From assembly GCA_964345075.1 (NCBI GenBank), contig CAYFPS010000003.1, forward strand, positions 124,001 through 188,000: DNA of 64,000 bases, written 5' to 3'. Positions 17,483-26,066 of the stretch are shown piece by piece (position 1 is the stretch's first letter; each line of letters begins with the position of its first letter). A program made the position numbers and the translations under genes. The notes under the pieces are model-generated. The model ran no database searches. It had not been told where the DNA came from and saw nothing but the letters and a program-made list of their open reading frames with translations. This stretch comes from CAYFPS01 sp964345075 (GTDB lineage Bacteria; CAIWAD01).

Positions 17483-18538
17483 ATGTTTCGCTTGCTGCTC
17501 CTCATCGTCCTTTGTATCACGCCGCTTAAAGCCCTTGAGCGGATAGCCCTTGGCGGCTGCATCTGGGAAGACAAGCCCATGCCCTTCTGGGAGCAGGTGC
17601 TGGCCTGTGAGCCCGAGCTCTTCCTCTTTAATGGCGACAACGTCTACGCCGACACCGAGGACGAAGCCGAAATGCGCCGGGCCTACGGCATGCTGGCGGA
17701 CAATCCGGGTTTTCAGCAGCTGAAGGCAGGCTGCCGCTTGCTTGCCACCTGGGACGATCACGACTATGGGCTGAATGACGGTGGTGCCGAATTTCCTGCA
17801 CGCAAAATGAGTCAGCGTGTCTTCTGCGATTTCTGGGAACTGGAAAAGCAGGATCCGCGTCGCCTGCGGGATGGCGTGTATCACAGCGAGATGATCGAGT
17901 CGGCGGGACGCAGGATTCAGGTGATCCTGCTGGATGGACGCAGTTTTCGCGGACCCCTTTTAAAAAAGCCTGAATCGATGAAGGCCATGCCCGGCCGCTA
18001 CCTGCCCGACTGGCGTGGTGGCGAGCTTTTGGGCGAAGCACAGTGGCAGTGGCTTGAGGCGCAGCTGAAGCTGCCGGCGGATCTGCGACTGGTGGTTTCG
18101 GGCATTCAGGTGATCCCCGACCAGCACGGCTGGGAATGCTGGGGCAACCTGCCGCTGGAGCGCGAGCGCCTCTTTCAGCTGATTCGCGATACACAGGCTG
18201 GCGGTGTGCTTTTAATCAGTGGCGATCGTCACCACTGCGAGCTTTCCAGACTGGATGTGGACCAGTGGAACAGCGTGGGTTATCCACTACTCGAGATTAC
18301 CAGCTCCGGCATGAACAGCTGCTATGGTGGACTGCGCGAGGACGAAGTCAATCGCTTTCAGCTGGGCGGGCCGGCGGTCAAGGAAAACAATTTCGGCATG
18401 ATCACCATCGACTGGAAGCGCCCCGATCCCCTGATCAGGCTTGAGCTGCTGGATGCAGAAACAGGCCGCGTTTTCCGCGAAACAAGCATCTCCTTAAGCG
18501 AACTGAGAGCCGTCACCGATCCAGCGGCTGACCGTTAA
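17483..18538 (+). CDS. PhoD-like metallophosphatase/phosphodiesterase
   Basis: 351 aa with an N-terminal signal peptide (MFRLLLLIVLCITPLKA). Motifs of the PhoD-like family are visible: ALGGC near the mature start, LFNGDNVYAD, ATWDDHDYGLND and ISGDRHHCEL, carrying the Asp/Asn/His metal ligands. It probably hydrolyses phosphodiesters or monoesters in the periplasm or outside. At about 350 aa it is the short PhoD-like form without the N-terminal extra domain of B. subtilis PhoD. It converges on the glycosyltransferase gene, overlapping by 26 bp. Octamers at 17513 and 17877. Confidence 0.88.
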   Translation: MFRLLLLIVLCITPLKALERIALGGCIWEDKPMPFWEQVLACEPELFLFNGDNVYADTEDEAEMRRAYGMLADNPGFQQLKAGCRLLATWDDHDYGLNDGGAEFPARKMSQRVFCDFWELEKQDPRRLRDGVYHSEMIESAGRRIQVILLDGRSFRGPLLKKPESMKAMPGRYLPDWRGGELLGEAQWQWLEAQLKLPADLRLVVSGIQVIPDQHGWECWGNLPLERERLFQLIRDTQAGGVLLISGDRHHCELSRLDVDQWNSVGYPLLEITSSGMNSCYGGLREDEVNRFQLGGPAVKENNFGMITIDWKRPDPLIRLELLDAETGRVFRETSISLSELRAVTDPAADR

Positions 18539-19565
18539 AGCCACTTTCCAGCCAGACGCGCCGGACCAGATCCGGCAGGGCTTCGCGGCGGTTGTCGCTG
18601 ATCCACTCTGCAAGGTGGGCTGCAACATTGGGCCAGGTACAACTGTGCTGAAGTGGTCTTTCCAGCCATTGTGATACAATCTGCGAGTTCAGGCCTGTTG
18701 TCACCGTTGCCAGCCCGAGTTTTTCAAGGGCAAGGCCATTGGCAGTCTGTTCCACCTGACCTTTCAGCGGCTTGCATAGGAGCATCTTGCCCAGATGCAG
18801 GGCTTCGCTGGGCAGCTCGAAACCCGCATTGCAGATCACACCCCGGCAGCGCTTCAGATCCTCGAGAAATCCTTCGCGTGAAAAAGGCATCCATTCCAGA
18901 TGGCCATCTGCTTTCTGTGATTCAACATTGCCATAAATGCGGCAACGCTCACCGTCAAGACCTTCCAGCGCAAGCTTGACACTTTCCCGTGATTCAAAGG
19001 GAAGATAGACCAGAATCAATTCGGGATCGATGATTTCCGCGGGCTTGAGCATGGGAACAATTGGCGGCAGCACGGGCTGACCGAAGCTCGACCAGTGCAG
19101 GCCGATGGGAACATCGCATGGCGCAAAGTTCCTCAGGATGGTGCGGCCCATCCACTCAAAGGGTGGAACAGGCACATCGTGGCTGAAAGCGTATTGATGC
19201 CCGATGCCCAGTGAAGGAAGCGATCGTCTGCCCGCCAGCCGGGCCGTGATCGGTTCAAAGTCGCTGATGACCAGATCGACTTCCGGAAGCTCCTTGTCCT
19301 GCTCGCGAATGTCTTTCAGAAAGCGCAAAGGAGAGAGACCCTGCGCCGTTTTTATCAGCTGGATCCGCCCCTTTTGTGTGACAAAGGTGAAGCCATCACG
19401 AGTTACAATCGGCTCCAGCTCGGGCAGGCCCGGCAGCTTTGCAGGATCGCGGCCGCTAATCAAAACATGCACATCATGGCCGGCTTCCTTGAGCAGGCGT
19501 GCCAGAATGCGCGAACGGCTGAGGTGACCATTGCCCGTTCCCTGGATTCCGTAGAGAATCCTCAT
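18513..19565 (-). CDS. Glycosyltransferase, MJ1255/TIGR00661-like
   Basis: 350 aa GT-B type protein. The start (RILYGIQGTGNGHLSRSRILARLL) and the central SDFEPITARLAGRR match the MJ1255-like family of predicted UDP-sugar transferases; the C-terminal half contains CNAGFELPSEALHLGKMLLCKP, the usual donor-binding segment. Acceptor unknown. ATG 19565 is used; its A overlaps the stop of the PAP2 gene upstream, so the two form an operon, perhaps for a lipid-linked sugar. Confidence 0.82.
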   Translation of the reverse strand: MRILYGIQGTGNGHLSRSRILARLLKEAGHDVHVLISGRDPAKLPGLPELEPIVTRDGFTFVTQKGRIQLIKTAQGLSPLRFLKDIREQDKELPEVDLVISDFEPITARLAGRRSLPSLGIGHQYAFSHDVPVPPFEWMGRTILRNFAPCDVPIGLHWSSFGQPVLPPIVPMLKPAEIIDPELILVYLPFESRESVKLALEGLDGERCRIYGNVESQKADGHLEWMPFSREGFLEDLKRCRGVICNAGFELPSEALHLGKMLLCKPLKGQVEQTANGLALEKLGLATVTTGLNSQIVSQWLERPLQHSCTWPNVAAHLAEWISDNRREALPDLVRRVWLESGFNGQPLDR

Positions 19566-20086
19566 CAAAGGATCATCTGACTGGCCAGGAGGGCCAGTCC
19601 CGATCCCAGTGCAGCTCCGGCGGCAACATCGGTTGGATAGTGAACGCCCAGCACGACACGCCCCAGTCCAACCATGGCAGCCCAGCCAAGAAAGACAGGT
19701 GCCAGTGCGGCAATCTCCAGCGAGATCAGCGTGGCCATCAGAAAGGCCGAGGCCGTGTGCCCGCTGGGAAAACTCCAGGCATCTGAAGGCACAACCGAGC
19801 TGATCAATCCGCTGACTGTATCACAGGGACGATCCCGCTGCACGAGATGCTTGATCAGCTTGAAGCTCGGAATCAGCATCAGAAAGCCAAGCAGTGCCTT
19901 AAGAAGGAAGAGCCCGGCCATATCCAGTCCGCGAGACAGCAGCATCAGCGGCCAGAGGGGATAAAACCAGCCATCGGCAGTAAAAGAAAGCCCGCGAAAA
20001 AAGCGCAAGAGATTCTGCCTGAGCATCCAGACGCTGGCGCGTTGGCAGAGCTGCCGATCGTAAGCAATCAGGTTGTCCAGACTCAT
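19565..20086 (-). CDS. PAP2-family membrane phosphatase
   Basis: 173 aa with several hydrophobic helices. The three PAP2 active-site motifs are present: KX6RP (KHLVQRDRP), PSGH (FPSGHTASAF) and a degenerate SRX5HX3D (GRVVLGVHYPTD). Such enzymes dephosphorylate phosphatidate, undecaprenyl pyrophosphate or sugar lipids on the periplasmic side. Overlap with the downstream glycosyltransferase gene suggests a lipid-linked glycan role. Confidence 0.9.
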   Translation of the reverse strand: MSLDNLIAYDRQLCQRASVWMLRQNLLRFFRGLSFTADGWFYPLWPLMLLSRGLDMAGLFLLKALLGFLMLIPSFKLIKHLVQRDRPCDTVSGLISSVVPSDAWSFPSGHTASAFLMATLISLEIAALAPVFLGWAAMVGLGRVVLGVHYPTDVAAGAALGSGLALLASQMIL

Positions 20087-20153
20087 GGGCGATCCTCTCC
20101 ATTTGTCGGGCCAAGAATGGAGAAGGCCTTTTCGATTTGGATTCAGGAATCAT

Positions 20154-20187
20154 GAAAAAAGAATGAGGGCCACGAATGGCCCTCATT
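20154..20187 (-). terminator. Leftward Rho-independent terminator
   Basis: An 11-bp perfect stem AATGAGGGCCA/TGGCCCTCATT with a four-base loop is followed, reading leftward, by CTTTTTTC. It ends the ECF/LTxxQ cluster. Confidence 0.9.
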
Positions 20188-20208
20188 AATTCTGCTGTTG
20201 ATTTGAGA

Positions 20209-21301
20209 TCAGCGCATCAGGCTCATGCTTCCTTCCAGCACATCGCCATCTGCCGTGATTCTGTAAATGTAAGTGCCGGATGCCGCGGGTTTTCCATTTG
20301 TATCACAACCGTCCCAGCGGAAGCTGATCCTGGTTCCGGCCACGGCTTCCTGACTCAGTTGACGAACAAGTGCACCGCGCATGTCGTATACGGCCAGGTT
20401 AACCGGGCCACTGGCAAGTGCCTCGTAGCTGATATGTGTCGCCGGGTTGAAGGGGTTGGGGCTGACGGCATGCCGCAACTCGCGACCATCATCAAGCAGC
20501 AGCCCTTCATCCATTTCCTCATCCGGCCTGTCCATGGATTCCGGCCTTACAGCTGGCGTCCGAATGCCCCACTCGCTTAACAGATTGCGGTGTGCTTCCC
20601 GCAGTTCCTGACGACTTGCCCCGGCTTCCAGCATGCTTTCGCGCAGTTCAAAAAGGCTGGCCCGCTGCTCGTCGCTCAGTTTGCTCTCAAAGGAAGCCGG
20701 ACGCATCTTCGCGCCACGCTTTCCCGGGCCCCGACCAGGACGGCAGGCCTTGTCCGGAGCGGGCCCCTTTCCATCACATTCCGCTTGTCCACGCAGAGCC
20801 TTTCGTCCAGCAGGAGGAGCCGGTAGTTCGATTCCCCAGCTTTTCAGCAGCTCGCGCCCGGCTTCACGGACATCCCTGCGGCTTTTACCAGCGGCTGCCA
20901 GTTCCCGCAGCTGGCGGTGAAAGTCCGCCCGCTGTTCCTGACTTAGTTCTTCCAGTGCTGCCAGGTGGGGGGGCAGGGGGCGGTCAGCAGCCGGGCAGGG
21001 CTGTCCCCACTGGCTCAGCAGCTGGCAGTGGGCATCGCGAATGGNNNNNNNNNNGGACGGGTTGATCTTCGGCGGTGCCTTCTTCGTCGTGCAGCACATC
21101 CTGATGGAAGACTACGGCGAGGACGAAGGTTGGCGCATCGCCAGCCAGCTGCATTTCCACTCTGCTGCTGTAGAGTTCAGCGCGCTGTTCGGCTGTAAGC
21201 TCCGACAGATCGGGTCTGGCCGCGATTGCCAGCTGTGTGACAAAGAGCATTGCCAGCAGGCCGCTGATGGTGATTCCCTTCTTCGCATGTGTCGTCTTCA
21301 T
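20209..21301 (-). CDS. Secreted Spy-like LTxxQ repeat protein with T9SS-type sorting domain (contains scaffold gap)
   Basis: ATG 21301 (GGAGG upstream) encodes a signal peptide (GITISGLLAMLFVTQLAIAA) and then LSELTAEQRAELYSSRVEMQ. After a 10-N gap come further helical repeats of about 38 residues, e.g. LSQEQRADFHRQLRELAAAG... ending LLKSWGI and LSDEQRASLFELRESMLEAG... ending LLSEWGI. The repeats carry the LTxxQ signature of Spy/CpxP proteins. A C-terminal FlgD-like domain (AVSPNPFNPATHISYE to SMSLMR) marks T9SS export. The two sides of the gap are in different frames and the repeat pattern breaks next to it. Downstream of an ECF sigma cluster, it may be a chaperone or metal-binding surface protein. 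Confidence 0.7.
21045..21054. other. Scaffold gap (10 N)
   Basis: Placeholder of unknown true length inside the LTxxQ-repeat gene. Repetitive sequence there is a likely cause of the assembly break. Confidence 0.99.
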
Positions 21302-21365
21302 GATCAAGCCTCCGTGTGATACAAATTCGCTCATGGGACGAAAGGGCCTTCCAAATGATTCCCGA

Positions 21366-22121
21366 TTAATTCCGACGGGCAAGATCCAGACGCAGTTTAA
21401 GATCCAGCGCGCCTGTCATGCCTGTTCCCGTCTTGCCTTCCGGCCGCATGCCCCCGCCGCGTGATCCACCGCCCATGCCGCCACCGCGCCCGCCACCCGG
21501 GCGGCCCTGCGGACTGGCTGTGCCCTTTGTAGGCCGCTCAGACGGGCTACCTTGTGATTCAAGCCTCAGGCCGATGCGCCTGCTCTCCCGCAGACTGAAT
21601 CCGCTGCGCTCATCGAGCACCTGATTTAGCGGTAGTGTCACACGCAGCGCCGGGTCTTCGCCACTCCTGTCAAGGGCCAGTGCATGATTAAGCGGAGAAC
21701 CTGCAGCGGGCATGCGCGTGTCATCCTCACCATCAAAGCGCAACAGGACAGTTGGCCTCTCCGGCAGGCGATCAATGAATGTCGAACCCCGTTGCTGGCT
21801 GCTCGCTGCCCCATTGGAGGTGCCCAGTGCCATGTCCAGACCGATCACGCGCCCGGATTTGCCGGTTGGATCCAGCCACAGGCAGATTCCACCGCGCATC
21901 AGCTGCCGGGCAAAGACTGCTTCTCGACTGCTTAACACAAGATGCAGGCTGTCCGCGTACTGCCAGGCCGCCAGACGCAGACCCGCAGTACCCAGGTCAA
22001 GCAGCGTTGCTCCGGTGGGGATCGAGCTGCCATCGGGTGGAAGCATCAGGGTTGGAACCTGCAGCTTGATCTGGTTGCAAGAGATAAAGACGAGGAGGAA
22101 AAGCCAGAATGCGCGCTTCAT
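21366..22121 (-). CDS. Lipoprotein of unknown function with Gly/Arg-rich tail
   Basis: 251 aa. The signal ends in a lipobox (LLVFISC-N), so an envelope lipoprotein is expected. The middle part is beta-rich with no recognised domain. Residues about 195-235 are a GGGRGGGMGGGSRGGG low-complexity stretch, and the end is LDLKLRLDLARRN. The ATG overlaps the stop of the Spy-like gene upstream (ATGA), placing it in the ECF operon. Confidence 0.65.
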   Translation of the reverse strand: MKRAFWLFLLVFISCNQIKLQVPTLMLPPDGSSIPTGATLLDLGTAGLRLAAWQYADSLHLVLSSREAVFARQLMRGGICLWLDPTGKSGRVIGLDMALGTSNGAASSQQRGSTFIDRLPERPTVLLRFDGEDDTRMPAAGSPLNHALALDRSGEDPALRVTLPLNQVLDERSGFSLRESRRIGLRLESQGSPSERPTKGTASPQGRPGGGRGGGMGGGSRGGGMRPEGKTGTGMTGALDLKLRLDLARRN

Positions 22122-22570
22122 TCACCAGCCCCCGGCGGTGGTTGACGGCGCATGCGTCCCTGTCCGCGGCGCACACGGGGAGGCGGGCCTTCACCACGGA
22201 AGCGACCGACAGGGGGCGGCGGAGGGGCGCTCAAGCGGCGCTGCAAGCGCTGATATTGCTCGGGGCTCAGATGTGGCCTAAGACTGAGCAAAAGCGAATC
22301 CATGCGCGCTTCCATCAGCATTCTGTGTTCGTGCAGGATGCGTGCGCTTTCACGGGCGTGAGCATCCAGAAGCGAATCGAGCTCCGGATTCAGCTCGGCA
22401 TCGGGACCCAGACTGCGCTGCATCATCTGCTTGACCCGCTCGGGCTGTACCATCTCGCGCAGGGTATCAAAGCGTTTCCCCGCAATGCGACCGCCCAGCA
22501 GCAGGCCCAGCAGAATGCCTGCGCAAAGCGTCAGCAGTACCAGCAGCAGGCTGCGGCTTCGTGAGCTCAT
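22118..22570 (-). CDS. Membrane-anchored Spy/CnrX-like periplasmic protein
   Basis: 150 aa: an N-terminal TM anchor (SLLLVLLTLCAGILLGLLLGG), then a helical periplasmic part with LSPEQYQRLQRRL, the LTxxQ-type motif of Spy/CpxP and CnrX folds, and a Pro/Arg-rich tail. Position after an ECF sigma factor and a one-TM anti-sigma protein is the arrangement of CnrYXH-like metal sensing systems, in which the CnrX-type subunit senses the signal. Assignment to that role is inference. Confidence 0.65.
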   Translation of the reverse strand: MSSRSRSLLLVLLTLCAGILLGLLLGGRIAGKRFDTLREMVQPERVKQMMQRSLGPDAELNPELDSLLDAHARESARILHEHRMLMEARMDSLLLSLRPHLSPEQYQRLQRRLSAPPPPPVGRFRGEGPPPRVRRGQGRMRRQPPPGAGE

Positions 22571-22878
22571 CAGAGTTCTCCTTGTGATACAAGGCCATTG
22601 CTCAGGGTGATGGCCGGCAGATTCAGAAGGCGTTCGGTCAGGCTGCCTTCGCTCGAGCTGCTTACATTCCAGCCTGCCACGACGAGGCAGAGCAGGATGG
22701 CAGCCAGAGCGGCCCTGGGCAGCAGGCGTTCGAGCCAGGGATCGTAGCCGGATTCCAGAGCTTCGCCTGCATCAATGCGAGCCATCACACGGCCGGAAAA
22801 GCCGTGCCGCAAGCCGCCTTCGTCCGCGGCGGCTGCCATGCAGCCAAGCTGCTTGAGCAGTTGATCCGTGTCCTTCAT
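22570..22878 (-). CDS. Probable anti-sigma factor, single TM
   Basis: 102 aa with a cytoplasmic part of about 50 residues, one TM helix (AALAAILLCLVVAGW) and a short periplasmic tail. It has no zinc HxxxCxxC anti-sigma motif. The call rests on its place: the start overlaps the stop of the ECF sigma gene and it precedes the Spy/CnrX-like gene. AAGGAG precedes ATG 22878. Confidence 0.6.
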   Translation of the reverse strand: MKDTDQLLKQLGCMAAAADEGGLRHGFSGRVMARIDAGEALESGYDPWLERLLPRAALAAILLCLVVAGWNVSSSSEGSLTERLLNLPAITLSNGLVSQGEL

Positions 22879-23522
22879 GGCAGCTCTCCTTCGTTCATCA
22901 GGGGCGCAAGTACGCCCTTCAGTTCCTTGAGTCCTCTGGACAGCCTCGACATGACCGTGCCACGGGGAATGCCCAGCGCCTGGGCCGTCTCGTCGGTGGA
23001 AAAGCCCTGCAGCATGCGCAGCACCACCACTGCACGCCTTGAGGGTCCCAGACCGCGCACGGCCCTTCGCACCAGCCGTGCCCGTTCACGCTCGTCCAGC
23101 AGCTCTGCGCCATCGCTCCAGGGTTCCAGATCACGAAAGTCGTCCTGCTCAATGCCGATGAAGCGGGCCAGTCCGCGCTGCCGCTGCCGCAGCTTGTCCA
23201 GCGCGAGATTGATGGCGATGCGTGTCAGATAGGTGCTGAGCTTCGCCTCCTGCCGAAAGGCGCCCAGTGCCCCATGCAATCGGATGAAGGTCTCCTGGGC
23301 TGCGTCCTCGGCGGCATTGCCCGGCCCCAGCATGCCGATCACGGTGGCGGCCACGCGATCCTGATGGCGCTCCACCAGCCGGCGAAAGGCGGCATCATCC
23401 CCCTTTTTGGCCAGAGCCAGATCCTGCCTGTCCAGCAGTGTCTGTGATTCGGCTTGATTGGGTAGGGCGTGTTCGGTATCCACGACGGCTCGAGCTAGTG
23501 TCATGGGAAATGGACGATGCAT
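22875..23522 (-). CDS. ECF RNA polymerase sigma factor
   Basis: About 215 aa. Region 2 (RLVERHQDRVAATVIGMLG, then DAAQETFIRLH) and region 4 with the HTH (MLQGFSTDETAQALGIPRGTVMSRLSRGLKEL) are clear. A long linker between them is acidic. The frame extends to ATG 23609 but that start has no ribosome site and would leave 19 bp to the divergent glutaredoxin gene; ATG 23522 or 23507 fits better. Likely autoregulated with the anti-sigma gene it overlaps. Confidence 0.9.
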   Translation of the reverse strand: MHRPFPMTLARAVVDTEHALPNQAESQTLLDRQDLALAKKGDDAAFRRLVERHQDRVAATVIGMLGPGNAAEDAAQETFIRLHGALGAFRQEAKLSTYLTRIAINLALDKLRQRQRGLARFIGIEQDDFRDLEPWSDGAELLDERERARLVRRAVRGLGPSRRAVVVLRMLQGFSTDETAQALGIPRGTVMSRLSRGLKELKGVLAPLMNEGELP

Positions 23523-23576
23523 TTCCTTTTCTGATTCCCCGGGCGGAAGAAAATCCTGACGGCGGGGGGCATTCGC

Positions 23577-23584
23577 TACCTTTG
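23577..23584 (+). promoter_or_regulatory. TACCTTTG -10-like box before the glutaredoxin gene
   Basis: TACCTTTG matches the TAnnTTTG -7 element of Bacteroidetes-type promoters exactly, 45 bp before ATG 23629. The matching -33 element is not clear. Confidence 0.35.
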
Positions 23585-23628
23585 TCCCAACCTCAGCATA
23601 TCTTGCCATCGTTCAAGAAAGGAAATCC

Positions 23629-23883
23629 ATGGCCGAGTTGATTGTCTACAGTACCAGCTGGTGTCCCGACTGTACCAACCTCAAACGTTTTCTCAGTGCT
23701 GAAGGCATCGCCTTTCGTGAAATCGACATTGACGCGGAGCCAAAGGCTGCCGAAGAGCTGATTGAAGCCACCGGCAAGCGCGGCATTCCCTACATGCGCA
23801 TCGAGGACGAATGGCTCAAGGGCTACCCGCTGGATGCGGGGGGCTTTCGCCGCCAGCTGGCCGAGCGCGGTTTCGGCAAATGA
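23629..23883 (+). CDS. Glutaredoxin-like protein
   Basis: 84 aa with the thioredoxin-fold start (AELIVYSTSWCPDCTNLKRFL) and CPDC active site, and the cis-proline region (GKRGIPYMRIEDEW). Such small NrdH/Grx-like proteins reduce disulfides in the cytoplasm. AGGAA precedes the ATG. Divergent from the ECF sigma gene and overlapping the NUDIX gene by four bases. Confidence 0.9.
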   Translation: MAELIVYSTSWCPDCTNLKRFLSAEGIAFREIDIDAEPKAAEELIEATGKRGIPYMRIEDEWLKGYPLDAGGFRRQLAERGFGK

Positions 23884-24434
23884 AGGCTGAGCAGTTGCAG
23901 GAAACGCGGATTGCCTCACGGGAACTTCTAAAAGGCAAGCTGCTGCATGTTTTTGAAGACCGCGTGGAGCTGCCCGATGGCCGGGAGGGCCTGCGCGAAT
24001 GGATTCGTCATCCGGGCGCTGTAGCGCTTGTGCCCTGGTTTCCCCAGCGGCAGTCCGTCCTGCTTGTCCGTCAGTTTCGCTATCCCGTCGGCCGTGTCCT
24101 GTGGGAATTGCCCGCCGGCAAGCTCGACGCTGGCGAAGCGCACGAAGCCTGCGGGCGGCGCGAGCTGATGGAAGAGACCGGGTGGGAAGCAGGCGAGCTG
24201 ATCCACCTGCAGGATCTGATGCCCTGTGTGGGCTACGCCGACGAGGTGATTCATCTCTATTACACGGAGCCTGTTCGTCAGGGTGAAAGCTGTCTGGACG
24301 CCGGCGAATTTCTCGATGTCCATGAAATCCCCCTGCCCGAACTGCGCCGCATGCTGGCCGCCGGTGAAATCCTCGATGGCAAGACGCTGGTCGGCCTGCA
24401 CCTGCTACTGGCCAGAATTGGAGATCGTGCATGA
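23880..24434 (+). CDS. NUDIX hydrolase, ADP-ribose pyrophosphatase type
   Basis: 184 aa. The Nudix box G-x5-E-x7-REUxEExGU is visible as GKLDAGEAHEACGRRELMEETGWEAG, after the WELPAG lead-in; an upstream RQFRYPVG stretch is typical of ADP-ribose pyrophosphatases. ATG 23880 overlaps the glutaredoxin stop. A longer in-frame extension to 23811 lies inside the glutaredoxin gene and is not needed. Confidence 0.92.
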   Translation: MKAEQLQETRIASRELLKGKLLHVFEDRVELPDGREGLREWIRHPGAVALVPWFPQRQSVLLVRQFRYPVGRVLWELPAGKLDAGEAHEACGRRELMEETGWEAGELIHLQDLMPCVGYADEVIHLYYTEPVRQGESCLDAGEFLDVHEIPLPELRRMLAAGEILDGKTLVGLHLLLARIGDRA

Positions 24435-26065
24435 AGGAGCGTGCCTGGCGACTGCTGGACGATGGAACTGAAAAGGTGGGAGTTCTGGAACGGGTTGCCC
24501 GCAGGCGCTCGCTCGACCCTGCCCTGGAAGTGCTGCACGATCCTTTTCTGATGCCGGACATGACCGTCGCGGTTGAGCGCATTCAAAAGGCGATTCAGGC
24601 CAAAGATAGAATCCTCATCTTTGGCGACTACGATGCCGACGGGATCACAGGTTCCACCCTGCTTTACACCTGCCTGAAGGACATGGGTGCCTGGGTCGGC
24701 ATTCGCCTGCCGCACCGCGAGCGGGACGGTTATGGCTTGCAGGTCAAACATGCCGAAGAGGCGGCCAGCAAAGGCGTTCAGCTGCTGATTACCGTCGACA
24801 ACGGCACCACTGCGATCGATGCGCTGAAAGCCGCGCGCAGGGCTGGCCTGGATGTAATCATTCTGGATCATCACAGCCTGCATGGGGAGTCCCCGCCCTG
24901 TCTGGCGCTGGTCAATCCCCATCGACCGGATTCCCACTACCCTGAACGCATTCTGGCAGCTGTCGGAATTGTCTTCAAACTGACGCAGGCCCTTGGCTGG
25001 AAGCGCGCGCACGATCAGCTGGACATGGTGGCACTGGGCACGGTCGCGGATATGGCGCAGCTGGTGGGCGAAAACCGCCACATGGTCAAGCTGGGTCTGG
25101 AACGCATGGGCAGCAATCCATCCCCCGGCATTCGGGCCATGCTGGAACAGTGCAAGCACAGCGAACCCGATGCCATGACGCTGGGCTGGCAGTTGGGGCC
25201 CAGGGTGAATGCTTCCGGCCGGCTGGATGATCCCATGCTCGCCTCCGAACTGTTGATGGCACAGGACAGGAACCAGGCTCGTGAATTGGCCGATCGGCTG
25301 GAGAAGCTCAATGTCAAACGCCGCGAGCTGCAGGATATTGCGATGGATCAGGTGCGCAAGGCCCTGAATGGTGCGAGCAAACTGCCACCGCTACTGATCA
25401 TGCGTGGTGCCAGCTGGCATCTGGGCGTGATCGGCCTGATTGCCGGGCGCATGCAGCAGGAATTCGGCCGTCCTTCGGTTGTTTTGAGCGGTGCCGCGCC
25501 GGACGGTCGCCTGCGGGGCAGCGCGCGCAGTCTGCCGGGCTATCATATTACACAGGCCTTTGTCCGCTGTGGCGAACATATCGATGAATTCGGCGGGCAT
25601 GCCGAGGCAGCGGGTCTGACCGTTCATCCTGATAACTACCAGGCCTTTGCAAGAGCCCTGACCCGGGATGCCCTGGAGAGGGAGGCCGGGATGGAGCCGC
25701 CGGCACTGGAAATTGACACGCTGGTTCGCGCCGAAGAGCTGGAACTGGACCTGCTGCGCCAGCTGAAGGAAATCGAGCCCTGCGGTACGGGCAATCCGGC
25801 GGTGAATCTGGGCCTGGCCAATGCGACCATCACCCGCACCTTTTCCATGTCGGGCGGCAAGCACCTGAAGCTGATTCTTGAAAAGGATGGCCGGGAGTTC
25901 GAGGCTGTCTGGTGGAACCACGGTTCTCTGCCTGAAGGGCTGGAATACAGGCAGGCGGCCGACTGCGTCTTCACACCGCAAAGCAACACCTGGAACGGAA
26001 AGACCAACCTGCAGCTCGTGCTGGAAGACCTGCGCCCGGCCGGTGCCTTTGACAAGGCATCCTGA
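24431..26065 (+). CDS. recJ: Single-stranded-DNA-specific exonuclease RecJ
   Basis: 544 aa. DHH phosphoesterase motifs are clear: FGDYDADGITG, TVDNGTTA, ILDHHS, and the DHHA1 segment with GGHAEAAG. RecJ degrades ssDNA 5' to 3' in recombination and mismatch repair. It follows the NUDIX gene with an ATGA overlap and is one base from the recombinase gene, so recJ and xer probably share a transcript. No exact GTGATACA site occurs in this gene, one of the longer gaps in the motif distribution. Confidence 0.96.
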   Translation: MKERAWRLLDDGTEKVGVLERVARRRSLDPALEVLHDPFLMPDMTVAVERIQKAIQAKDRILIFGDYDADGITGSTLLYTCLKDMGAWVGIRLPHRERDGYGLQVKHAEEAASKGVQLLITVDNGTTAIDALKAARRAGLDVIILDHHSLHGESPPCLALVNPHRPDSHYPERILAAVGIVFKLTQALGWKRAHDQLDMVALGTVADMAQLVGENRHMVKLGLERMGSNPSPGIRAMLEQCKHSEPDAMTLGWQLGPRVNASGRLDDPMLASELLMAQDRNQARELADRLEKLNVKRRELQDIAMDQVRKALNGASKLPPLLIMRGASWHLGVIGLIAGRMQQEFGRPSVVLSGAAPDGRLRGSARSLPGYHITQAFVRCGEHIDEFGGHAEAAGLTVHPDNYQAFARALTRDALEREAGMEPPALEIDTLVRAEELELDLLRQLKEIEPCGTGNPAVNLGLANATITRTFSMSGGKHLKLILEKDGREFEAVWWNHGSLPEGLEYRQAADCVFTPQSNTWNGKTNLQLVLEDLRPAGAFDKAS

Positions 26066-26066
26066 A

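Noticed and set aside
20590..21065. Plus-strand frames across the LTxxQ gene
   Set aside because: Antisense to the repeat protein, no ribosome sites, and broken by the N-gap.
23520..23610. ECF-type autoregulatory promoter from GGGACA ... CGTC before the sigma gene
   Set aside because: The spacing (20 or more bases) is too long for ECF promoters.
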